In this document: positions 57,005 to 64,000 of the stretch, piece by piece
Position numbering within the stretch: position 1 is the first letter of the stretch
How the letters are laid out: each line of letters begins with the position of its first letter
Assembly: GCF_014641635.1 (NCBI RefSeq)
Contig: NZ_BMIC01000006.1
Location: 62,001 to 126,000, forward strand
Reading direction: 5' to 3'
DNA length: 64,000 bases
Origin: Aquaticitalea lipolytica
Lineage (GTDB): Bacteria > Bacteroidota > Bacteroidia > Flavobacteriales > Flavobacteriaceae
The notes under the pieces: generated by a model
Database searches by the model: none
Told to the model about the DNA's origin: nothing
Seen by the model: only the letters and a program-made list of their open reading frames with translations
Made by a program: the position numbers and the translations under genes

Positions 57005-57026
57005 CAGAAACCAAAAGAATCTGCAA
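57002..57026. promoter_or_regulatory. Inverted repeat at the purK transcription start
   Basis: TTGCAGA (57002-57008) and TCTGCAA (57020-57026) are perfect 7-base arms around an 11-base loop, ending 6 bases before ATG 57033. It is either an operator or an mRNA hairpin covering the ribosome site. Confidence 0.4.
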
Positions 57027-57032
57027 CAAAAA

Positions 57033-58187
57033 ATGAGCTATTTTTCTTCAAATTTTAAACTTGGTATTCTTGGTGGTGGACAATTAGGTAAAATGTTGCT
57101 TAATGAAACCAGAAAGTTTGATATTTATACTTGCGTATTAGATGCTAGTGATGAAGCACCTTGCAAAATTGCCTGTAACGAATTTTATAAAGGTGATTTA
57201 TTAGACTACAAAACCGTTTATGAGTTCGGAAAAAAAGTAGATGTATTAACTTTTGAAATTGAGAATGTTAATGTTGATGCACTTGAAACTTTAGAAAAAG
57301 AAGGTATTAAAGTATATCCATCTTCAAAAACACTCCGAACAATTCAAAATAAAGCCACTCAAAAATTATTTTATTTAGACCACAACATCCCAACTGCAGC
57401 ATTTTCTCGTTTTGCATATACTTCAGAAATTGAAGACGCAATATCAAACGGAGGATTACAATTCCCATTTGTATGGAAAAGTGCACAATTTGGCTATGAT
57501 GGAAATGGTGTAAAAGTTGTTAGAACAATTGATGACTTAAAAGATTTACCAAATACAGAGTGCATTGCTGAAGCTATGATTCCTTTTAAAAATGAACTCG
57601 CAGTAATAGTTAGCCGAAATGTAAAAGGTGATATAAAAACATATCCTGTTGTTGAAATGGAGTTTCATCCAGAAGCCAACCAAGTAGAATATGTTATTTG
57701 TCCTGCGCGAATTGATAAAGAAGTTGCCAAAAAGGCTCAAGACATTGCTTTAAAAGTGTCAAATGCTTTTAACCATGTTGGCTTATTGGCTGTTGAAATG
57801 TTTCAAACAAAAGATGATGAAATATTAGTAAACGAAGTTGCTCCAAGACCACACAATTCTGGTCACCAAACTATTGAAGCAAGTTATACTTCACAATTTG
57901 AACAACATTTAAGAGCTATTTTAAATTTACCTTTAGGAAATACAGATAGTAAAGTTGCAGGAATTATGGTAAATTTGGTTGGAGCTGAAGGCTATAATGG
58001 AAACGTGTTATATAAAAACATTGAAACCATAATGGATATGAATGGTGTAACACCTCATATTTATGGTAAAAAACAAACAAGACCATTTCGCAAAATGGGA
58101 CATGTAACCATTGTAAATGAAAATTTAAACGAAGCGCGAAAAGTTGCAGAAACAGTGAAGAATACTATTAAAGTTATAAGTGAATAA
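57033..58187 (+). CDS. purK: N5-carboxyaminoimidazole ribonucleotide synthase
   Basis: 384 residues. ATP-grasp enzyme that adds bicarbonate to AIR in purine synthesis. The N-terminal KLGILGGGQLGKMLLNETRK, the ATP-grasp core (PFVWKSAQFGYDGNGVKVV; LAVEMFQTKDDEILVNEVAP) and RPHNSGHQTIEASYTSQFEQ are diagnostic. ATG 57033 is used; an open upstream frame from 56994 would begin before the promoter. purE follows after 2 bases. Confidence 0.96.
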   Translation: MSYFSSNFKLGILGGGQLGKMLLNETRKFDIYTCVLDASDEAPCKIACNEFYKGDLLDYKTVYEFGKKVDVLTFEIENVNVDALETLEKEGIKVYPSSKTLRTIQNKATQKLFYLDHNIPTAAFSRFAYTSEIEDAISNGGLQFPFVWKSAQFGYDGNGVKVVRTIDDLKDLPNTECIAEAMIPFKNELAVIVSRNVKGDIKTYPVVEMEFHPEANQVEYVICPARIDKEVAKKAQDIALKVSNAFNHVGLLAVEMFQTKDDEILVNEVAPRPHNSGHQTIEASYTSQFEQHLRAILNLPLGNTDSKVAGIMVNLVGAEGYNGNVLYKNIETIMDMNGVTPHIYGKKQTRPFRKMGHVTIVNENLNEARKVAETVKNTIKVISE

Positions 58188-58189
58188 TT

Positions 58190-58672
58190 ATGAGTAAAGT
58201 TGGAATTATTATGGGAAGCAAAAGTGACCTCCCAGTAATGCAAGAAGCTATAGATATTTTAAAAGGGTTTGATATCGTTGTTGAAGTAGATATTGTTTCA
58301 GCACATCGTACACCTGAAAAAATGTTTGATTATGGTAAAAATGCTCATACAAGAGGTTTTTCAGTTATTATAGCTGGAGCTGGTGGAGCTGCGCATTTAC
58401 CTGGAATGATTGCCTCACTAACACCATTACCTGTAATTGGAGTTCCTGTAAAAAGTAGCAACTCTATTGATGGTTGGGATTCTGTACTTTCAATATTACA
58501 AATGCCTGGAGGAGTTCCTGTAGCTACTGTAGCTTTAAATGGCGCAAAAAATGCTGGAATTTTAGCTGCTCAAATTATTGGTAGTTCAGACCAATGTGTT
58601 TTAGACAAAATAATTGTTTATAAAGAAGGTTTAAAAGCTAAAGTTATTGAATCCTCAAAAGATTTAATTTAA
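58190..58672 (+). CDS. purE: N5-carboxyaminoimidazole ribonucleotide mutase
   Basis: 160 residues, class I PurE that converts N5-CAIR to CAIR, the step after PurK. GIIMGSKSDLPVMQEAIDIL, SAHRTPEKMFDYGKNAH and AGAGGAAHLPGMIASLTPLP are the active-site motifs. Tightly coupled to purK and followed by a hairpin terminator. Confidence 0.97.
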   Translation: MSKVGIIMGSKSDLPVMQEAIDILKGFDIVVEVDIVSAHRTPEKMFDYGKNAHTRGFSVIIAGAGGAAHLPGMIASLTPLPVIGVPVKSSNSIDGWDSVLSILQMPGGVPVATVALNGAKNAGILAAQIIGSSDQCVLDKIIVYKEGLKAKVIESSKDLI

Positions 58673-58698
58673 AAAACCCCGACTTACGTCGAGGTTTT
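58673..58698 (+). terminator. Terminator-like hairpin after purE
   Basis: AAAACCCCGAC pairs with GTCGAGGTTTT (one C-A mismatch, loop TTAC) and the 3' arm ends in four T, a short run. The rest of the gap to 58875 shows nothing recognisable. Confidence 0.6.
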
Positions 58699-58875
58699 AA
58701 AGCTATTAATCAATTATTTATCAGAGTCTTATACGGACACTTCTATATAATCTTCGGCAAAAATAATAATATATTTCAAAATATACGTAAAAATTAAGTT
58801 AATTATCAGAAAATCAATTATATAGTAAGAATTTTATCACACTTTACAACGTAAAAGTTTACATCGCATAAAAAA

Positions 58876-60909
58876 ATGAATATCCTTAACAGTCCTTTTA
58901 ATACACCTTATAATACAGCTCCTTTTTCAAAAATTAAAGACGAGCATTTTCTCGATGCATTTAAAATTGCCATTGAAAAAGCTAAAGCTGAAATTGATGC
59001 AATTGTAAATAATACAGAATTACCAAGCTTTAGCAATACTATTGAAGCATTAGATTTTTCTGGGCATGAATTAGATAGAATTTCTAGTATTTTCTTTAAT
59101 CTGAATTCTGCTGAAACTAATGACACTATTCAAAAAATAGCACAAGATGTTTCGCCTTTGCTATCAGAATTTAGTAATGATATTCGTTTAAATGAAGATT
59201 TATTTAAACGTGTAAAAGCGGTTTATGATACAAAAGATGATTTAGATTTAACTACTGAACAGAAAACGCTTCTAGACAAAAAATACAAAAGTTTTTCTCG
59301 TAATGGTGCAAATCTATCAGAAGATAAAAAGAAAAAATTACGTGAAATTGATAAAGAATTAAGCAAACTAAAATTAAAATTTGGTGAAAATGTATTAGCA
59401 GAAACTAACAATTTTGAAATGCTAATAACAGATGAGAAAGATTTAGCAGGTTTACCAGAAGGAACCATAGAAGCAGCACATCAATTAGCAGAATCAAAAG
59501 ACAAAGAAGGCTGGTTATTTACTTTAGATTATCCAAGTTATATTCCGTTTATGACTTATGCTGATAATAGAGAGTTAAGAAAAAAACTTGCTATAGCTGC
59601 AGGTAAGAAAGCATTTAAAGGTAATGCTTTAGATAACCAAACTAATGTTTTAAATATTGCTAAACTTCGTTTTGAACGTGCTCAATTATTAGGCTACAAA
59701 ACACATGCGCATTTTGTTTTAGAAGAACGTATGGCTAAAACACCTCAAAAAGTTGAAGCATTTTTAAACGAATTACTTGAAAAAGCTAAACCTGCTGCAC
59801 AACAAGAATTTTCTCAACTTCAAAAGTTTGCTAAAGATTTAGATGGTATTGAGCAACTAGAAAAATGGGATTCTGCATATTATGCAGAAAAGCTAAAACA
59901 GAAGTTATTTAATATAGATGACGAAAAACTAAAACCATATTTTAAGCTAGAAAATGTAATAAACGGTGTGTTTAGTGTTGCTAATAAGCTATACGATTTA
60001 CATTTTGAAACCATTACTAGCATTGACAAATACCATGATGATGTACTAACCTATAAAGTAACAAATGGAAATGGAGATTTGGTTTCAGTTTTTTATGCCG
60101 ATTTTTTCCCAAGACCAGGAAAGCGTAATGGCGCATGGATGACGTCTTTTAAATCTCAAAGTATAAAAAATGGTGTTAATGACAGACCACACATTTCTAT
60201 AGTTTGCAATTTTACAAAACCAACAAAAAGTAAACCTTCATTACTAACATTTAATGAAGTTACAACTCTGTTTCATGAGTTTGGACATGCACTTCATGGC
60301 ATGCTAGCCAACACAACTTACCCAAGCTTATCTGGCACAAGTGTGTATTGGGATTTTGTAGAGTTACCAAGCCAAGTGTTAGAAAACTGGTGTTACGAAA
60401 AAGAAGCTTTAGAGTTGTTTGCTACACATTATGAAACAGGAGAATTAATTCCTATGGAATTAGTATCAAAAATAAAAGAATCATCAACTTTTCATGAAGG
60501 TATGCAAACATTGCGTCAGTTAAGCTTTGGTTTATTAGATATGAGCTGGCATGGTGTTGATCCTACTTCAATTAAAGATGTAAAATCACACGAATTCAAT
60601 GCTTTTAAAGACACTCAATTATTTCCAGATGTTGAAGAAAATTGTATGAGCACTTCGTTTTCTCATATTTTTCAAGGTGGTTATTCTTCAGGTTACTATA
60701 GCTATAAATGGGCTGAAGTGCTTGATGCAGATGCTTTTGAATTTTTTAAAGAAGAAGGTATTTTTAATTCTTCTGTTGCCAAAAAATTTAAAGACAATGT
60801 ATTGTCGCAAGGCGGAACAGAAGACCCAATGGTTTTATACAAACGCTTTAGAGGTAAAGAGCCAAAACCAGATGCTTTATTGAAAAGAGCAGGATTGATT
60901 GAAAGTTAA
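58876..60909 (+). CDS. M3-family metallopeptidase (Dcp/oligopeptidase A type)
   Basis: 677 residues. The zinc motif HEFGH is at 467-471 in LFHEFGHALHGML, followed by the downstream Glu region (WDFVELPSQVLENWCYEKEA). NSPFNTPYNTAPFSKIKDEH at the N-terminus is close to Dcp-type peptidyl-dipeptidases. No signal peptide is seen, so it degrades peptides in the cytoplasm. Confidence 0.94.
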   Translation: MNILNSPFNTPYNTAPFSKIKDEHFLDAFKIAIEKAKAEIDAIVNNTELPSFSNTIEALDFSGHELDRISSIFFNLNSAETNDTIQKIAQDVSPLLSEFSNDIRLNEDLFKRVKAVYDTKDDLDLTTEQKTLLDKKYKSFSRNGANLSEDKKKKLREIDKELSKLKLKFGENVLAETNNFEMLITDEKDLAGLPEGTIEAAHQLAESKDKEGWLFTLDYPSYIPFMTYADNRELRKKLAIAAGKKAFKGNALDNQTNVLNIAKLRFERAQLLGYKTHAHFVLEERMAKTPQKVEAFLNELLEKAKPAAQQEFSQLQKFAKDLDGIEQLEKWDSAYYAEKLKQKLFNIDDEKLKPYFKLENVINGVFSVANKLYDLHFETITSIDKYHDDVLTYKVTNGNGDLVSVFYADFFPRPGKRNGAWMTSFKSQSIKNGVNDRPHISIVCNFTKPTKSKPSLLTFNEVTTLFHEFGHALHGMLANTTYPSLSGTSVYWDFVELPSQVLENWCYEKEALELFATHYETGELIPMELVSKIKESSTFHEGMQTLRQLSFGLLDMSWHGVDPTSIKDVKSHEFNAFKDTQLFPDVEENCMSTSFSHIFQGGYSSGYYSYKWAEVLDADAFEFFKEEGIFNSSVAKKFKDNVLSQGGTEDPMVLYKRFRGKEPKPDALLKRAGLIES

Positions 60910-60928
60910 AATTTTTACAGTATTTTTG
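60899..60928 (+). promoter_or_regulatory. Promoter of the ECF sigma gene
   Basis: TTG (60899-60901), exactly 19 bases, then TATTTTTG (60921-60928), a full consensus match. It overlaps the 3' end of the peptidase gene. Confidence 0.65.
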
Positions 60929-60950
60929 AAATAAATTGCTAAAACAGAAA

Positions 60951-61502
60951 ATGCCTAACCATCAAATAAATCCCAATAAATGGATAGACTTGTATTCTGA
61001 CTATCTCTTTAATTATACTATTTCACGAGTAAATGATAGAGAGATTGCCAAGGATCTTGTTCAGGATGCTTTTTTTGCTGGTTTAAAATCAATGAAAAAC
61101 TTTAAGGGTGAAGCAAGCGAACGTACATGGCTAATTTCAATTTTAAAGCGAAAAATTATTGATTATTATAGAAAAATAAACTCTAACAAAGGAAAAGCCG
61201 AAGTTAGAATGAGTTATTCAGCTGATGAAAACGAAGGCGATTGGTTAGAAGAACGTGTTGCTGATCCTTTTGACAAAACAGCCGAAGATGTAATTGAAAA
61301 TACCGAACTTGGTGATGCTATTTATGATTGTTTAAGCAAATTACCAGAAAAACAAGCAACAGTATTTAGAATGAAAACTATTGAAGGTTTAGAAACAGAA
61401 ACAATTTGTAATGAATTAAATATCACTGCGTCTAACCTATGGGTAATTATACATAGAGCCAGAATATCAATGGCTGAATGTATGGAAAAAAACTGGTTTT
61501 AA
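60951..61502 (+). CDS. ECF-type RNA polymerase sigma factor
   Basis: 183 residues. Region 2 (WIDLYSDYLFNYTISRVNDR then AKDLVQDAFFAGLKSMKNF) and region 4 (LPEKQATVFRMKTIEGLETE, helix-turn-helix ELNITASNLWVIIHRARISM) are clear. The start at 60951 is used instead of a TTG at 60936. It is followed after 5 bases by a small gene that could encode its antisigma factor. Confidence 0.93.
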   Translation: MPNHQINPNKWIDLYSDYLFNYTISRVNDREIAKDLVQDAFFAGLKSMKNFKGEASERTWLISILKRKIIDYYRKINSNKGKAEVRMSYSADENEGDWLEERVADPFDKTAEDVIENTELGDAIYDCLSKLPEKQATVFRMKTIEGLETETICNELNITASNLWVIIHRARISMAECMEKNWF

Positions 61503-61507
61503 TTAAA

Positions 61508-61765
61508 ATGAAAAAAAATCTACTTTTCATATCATGTGAAGAAGCCAAGCTTATTTGTGATAGAGCACAGTATAATGAAGCAACTTTATGGGAAAAGATA
61601 AAATTGAATTTACGATACACTTGGTGTCGTATTACAAGAGCATATGTAAAGAAAAACAAAAAGCTAACTGAAGCTATTAAATCTTCTAATGTGCAGTGTT
61701 TAAAACAAAATGAACGTCAGGAGCTACATGAACAGCTTAAGCATCAATTAAAAAATCAAGATTAA
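61508..61765 (+). CDS. Small putative antisigma-like protein
   Basis: 85 residues. Cys-containing start (FISCEEAKLICDRAQYNEAT), basic middle (LRYTWCRITRAYVKKNKK) and charged tail (QNERQELHEQLKHQLK). The spacing resembles short zinc-finger antisigma proteins of Bacteroidota, but the usual HxxxCxxC is only partly kept (one C). Its 3' end overlaps the convergent UbiA-like gene by 18 bases. The role is inferred from position. Confidence 0.65.
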   Translation: MKKNLLFISCEEAKLICDRAQYNEATLWEKIKLNLRYTWCRITRAYVKKNKKLTEAIKSSNVQCLKQNERQELHEQLKHQLKNQD

Positions 61766-62578
61766 TAACAACCAAAAAATCGGGATACCTTCAACCCAAA
61801 AAGAGCTATAATACCTTCCTTGATTTACTCTTGCAAAAACTAAAAGCAAAAGCATCACAATTGTAATAATTAGTGATACAGTAATTTGTATCGGACTCAA
61901 TTCATCTTTAAAAAATTCTAAAAAGAAAAATAACATTCCTAATAAAACACCTATTGTTTTTGTTTTTTTAATGCCTATTTTTTGAGGTATTGTAGCCAGT
62001 TTCAAACTATCAAATTGAAGGTCTCGTATCTCAAAAGGTAACATTAAAATTATAACAACAATAAATCTCTGTATTAATGTTAAAGTAACATCTGTATTAA
62101 TATTGTGCTCTACGTTAATTAATGGCAAGATAACTGTTACACCTGCCCAAACTAAAGCAATAACATATACTTTTAATCCTCCTATACTTCTTAAGTTTTT
62201 TTGAGAATCCATAAATAAATATTTAGGCAAAAAAGGAATTGCATACAAAAATGTTAAAACACAAAAAGCAGCAATAAAAAGCAATGTCTTAAATTGTAAC
62301 TGTAATGCTAAATAGCACATAATTACAAAACACATAAAAGAGAATGCTTGTATAACCTGAAGCCATTTTGCAAGACTTCGATGATGAAATTTTGCTATTC
62401 CAAAGTACTTAACAAAATTATATCCTGTTATAGACGCAAAAAATATAAAATATAAAAGGGTCTTATCAAAATCAATATCAAACTCTAAAAGTGTAATCCA
62501 CGCTAAGCAAAACACAGCTAAAGCAACGTGAATACTGCTGTTGATATAAAAATCGAAAACAGACTTTAAATACTTCAT
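61748..62578 (-). CDS. UbiA-like polytopic membrane protein
   Basis: 276 residues, about eight hydrophobic helices. The second UbiA-type motif is recognisable (PFEIRDLQFDSLKLATIPQK, Asp pair), while the first Asp-rich motif is replaced by TGYNFVKYFGIAKFH. It is probably related to prenyltransferases, but activity cannot be assumed. Confidence 0.75.
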   Translation of the reverse strand: MKYLKSVFDFYINSSIHVALAVFCLAWITLLEFDIDFDKTLLYFIFFASITGYNFVKYFGIAKFHHRSLAKWLQVIQAFSFMCFVIMCYLALQLQFKTLLFIAAFCVLTFLYAIPFLPKYLFMDSQKNLRSIGGLKVYVIALVWAGVTVILPLINVEHNINTDVTLTLIQRFIVVIILMLPFEIRDLQFDSLKLATIPQKIGIKKTKTIGVLLGMLFFFLEFFKDELSPIQITVSLIITIVMLLLLVFARVNQGRYYSSFWVEGIPIFWLLLILIF

Positions 62579-62582
62579 TATA

Positions 62583-62590
62583 CAAAAGTA
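62583..62590 (-). promoter_or_regulatory. -7 element of the UbiA-like gene, 4 bases from the start codon
   Basis: TACTTTTG on the minus strand, perfect TAnnTTTG, then TATA and ATG 62578. Confidence 0.45.
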
Positions 62591-62664
62591 AGCAATGTGT
62601 TAATAAGAGTGCGAATTGGTTAAAAACTTTAGTTTTTGTTAACCAAAATTCTTCAATATTTACG

Positions 62665-62672
62665 TAATTTTG
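62665..62672 (+). promoter_or_regulatory. -7 element of gcvP
   Basis: TAATTTTG matches TAnnTTTG; the start codon is 25 bases downstream. No glycine riboswitch fits in this short leader. Confidence 0.5.
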
Positions 62673-62697
62673 CGCCACAAAACACAACTTTATTTTA

Positions 62698-64000
62698 ATG
62701 AATACAAATGCTTTCGCACTTCGTCATATTGGTCCTGATGAAAACGACCAAAACCAAATGCTAAAAACAATTGGTGTTGACAGTTTAGACCAACTTATTT
62801 ATGAAACAATTCCAGATGATATTCGTTTAAAAAACGGATTGAATTTAGATGAACCAATGACTGAATATGAATACTTAAATCATATTCATGAATTATCAAA
62901 GAAAAACAAAGTATTCAAATCATATATCGGTTTAGGGTATCATCCAACCATTGTTCCTGCTGTTATTCAGCGTAACATTTTAGAAAATCCAGGTTGGTAT
63001 ACAGCATATACTCCTTATCAAGCAGAAATTGCTCAAGGTCGTTTAGAAGCATTATTAAATTTCCAAACTATGGTTACAGACCTAACAGGAATGGAAATTG
63101 CCAATGCATCACTTTTAGACGAAAGTACTGCTGCTGCAGAAGCTATGAGCTTATTATTTGCTGTTAGAGAAAGAGATCAGAAGAAAAATAATGTCAATAA
63201 ATTTTTTGTATCTGATGCTATTTTACCTCAAACCTTATCTCTTTTACAAACTAGAGCAAATCCAATAGGAGTTGAATTAGTTGTTGGAAGCGAAGACACT
63301 TTTGATTTTTCATCAGAATTTTTTGGAGCAATACTTCAATATCCTGGTAAAGACGGATTAGTAAGTGATATAAAATCATTCATTAAGAAAGCTAATGACA
63401 ATCAAATAAAAGTTGCAGTTGCTGCAGATATATTAAGCTTAGTAAAATTAGAAGCTCCTGGTAAATTTGGAGCTGATGTGGTTGTAGGTACTACACAACG
63501 TTTTGGAATCCCGATGGGTTATGGAGGACCACATGCAGCCTATTTTGCTACTAAAGAAACTTACAAGCGTGATATTCCTGGTCGTATTATTGGTGTTACT
63601 AAAGACATGAATGGTAACAGAGCTTTACGTATGGCATTACAAACTCGTGAACAACATATAAAACGAGATAAAGCGACTTCAAACATCTGTACTGCACAAG
63701 TGTTATTAGCTGTAATGGCTGGTATGTATGCAGTATATCATGGACCAAAAGGACTTCAATTTATTGCTGATAAAGTTCATCAAACTGCATCTAGTGTTGC
63801 AAAAGCATTAAGTCAATTAGGATACAAGCAGACAAATGCTTCATTTTTTGACACATTAAAAGTTGAAGCTAATGCTGAGAAAATAAAACAGATAGCTGAA
63901 AGCCACGAAGTCAATTTCTATTATCCAAATGCAGATACTGTAACAATTTCAATCAACCAAACGACATCTTTAAAAGATGCCAATGAAATTGTAGCAATTT
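62698..64000 (+). CDS. gcvP: Glycine dehydrogenase (decarboxylating), P protein, partial
   Basis: N-terminal 434 codons; the rest runs off the right edge. It is the decarboxylating subunit of the glycine cleavage system. FALRHIGPDENDQNQMLKTI, SYIGLGYHPTIVPAVIQRNI and YTPYQAEIAQGRLEALLNFQ are typical of the long single-chain P protein. The PLP-lysine half lies outside the window. Confidence 0.96.
   Translation, partial: MNTNAFALRHIGPDENDQNQMLKTIGVDSLDQLIYETIPDDIRLKNGLNLDEPMTEYEYLNHIHELSKKNKVFKSYIGLGYHPTIVPAVIQRNILENPGWYTAYTPYQAEIAQGRLEALLNFQTMVTDLTGMEIANASLLDESTAAAEAMSLLFAVRERDQKKNNVNKFFVSDAILPQTLSLLQTRANPIGVELVVGSEDTFDFSSEFFGAILQYPGKDGLVSDIKSFIKKANDNQIKVAVAADILSLVKLEAPGKFGADVVVGTTQRFGIPMGYGGPHAAYFATKETYKRDIPGRIIGVTKDMNGNRALRMALQTREQHIKRDKATSNICTAQVLLAVMAGMYAVYHGPKGLQFIADKVHQTASSVAKALSQLGYKQTNASFFDTLKVEANAEKIKQIAESHEVNFYYPNADTVTISINQTTSLKDANEIVAI

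Noticed and set aside
56901-57029. Longer frame giving a 43-residue N-terminal extension to hpt-adk
   Set aside because: It covers the -7 promoter element of the gene, and the extension has no resemblance to HPRT N-termini.
62579-62697. Glycine riboswitch upstream of gcvP
   Set aside because: Only about 20-25 bases separate the predicted transcription start from the ATG, and no tandem aptamer-like stems are visible.

Overview
The window is a low-GC stretch of a Bacteroidota chromosome, almost certainly a member of the Flavobacteriaceae. The evidence is: the ribosomal-protein sequences; paired SusC/SusD genes; a protein with a C-terminal type IX secretion (T9SS) sorting domain; many short lipoproteins; and promoters of the Bacteroidota kind (TTG/TTTG near -33, TAnnTTTG near -7, about 19-20 bases apart). 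Genus and species cannot be read from the sequence. No tRNA, rRNA, CRISPR array, insertion sequence or phage gene was seen.

Region 1 (1-12.95 kb, minus strand) is one long merged str/S10/spc operon read from a strong promoter at 12916-12946: rpsL-rpsG-fusA-rpsJ-rplC-D-W-B-rpsS-rplV-rpsC-rplP-rpmC-rpsQ-rplN-X-E-rpsN-rpsH-rplF-R-rpsE-rpmD-rplO-secY (secY runs off the left edge). tuf is absent between fusA and rpsJ. Two internal spacers stand out. The rpsJ-rplC gap carries an attenuator-like pair of hairpins with a possible antiterminator pairing. A 76-base gap before rpsH can also fold.

Region 2 (13.0-27.2 kb, plus strand) is an outer-membrane uptake island: an Omp85-type protein, two consecutive SusC-SusD pairs, then a DUF3179 lipoprotein and an arylsulfotransferase-like protein with a T9SS tail. 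The two SusC genes share an almost identical leader, promoter layout and N-terminal domain, but their SusD partners belong to different subfamilies. No glycan-cleaving enzyme is present, so the substrate cannot be named.

Region 3 (27.3-41.1 kb) holds housekeeping and small unknown genes: rlmB, a rhomboid protease, rarA, a six-gene minus-strand run from radC through a deacetylase-like protein and a HAD phosphatase to three unknown envelope proteins, a DUF1569-PaiB-DUF2007 operon, a membrane protein, a dienelactone hydrolase, a VOC protein and an Mpl-like Mur ligase.

Region 4 (41.1-46.5 kb, minus strand) is a TetR-ABC-HlyD-TolC exporter operon. Its promoter overlaps a 17-base palindrome, and 15 bases of that palindrome recur at the start codon of the DUF1569 operon, which suggests a small regulon. 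The ATPase domain of the ABC protein is degenerate at several conserved motifs. A palindromic repeat lies just downstream of the operon.

Region 5 (46.5-64 kb) contains a TPR protein, a giant alpha-2-macroglobulin lipid-free or periplasmic protein of 2020 residues, a DoxX-like protein, a DUF4136 lipoprotein, obgE, a fused hypoxanthine phosphoribosyltransferase-adenylate kinase gene starting at TTG, divergent purK-purE, an M3 metallopeptidase, an ECF sigma factor with a tiny putative antisigma partner, a UbiA-like membrane protein and the 5' part of gcvP. Purine salvage (hpt-adk) and de novo synthesis (purK-purE) share one divergent promoter region.
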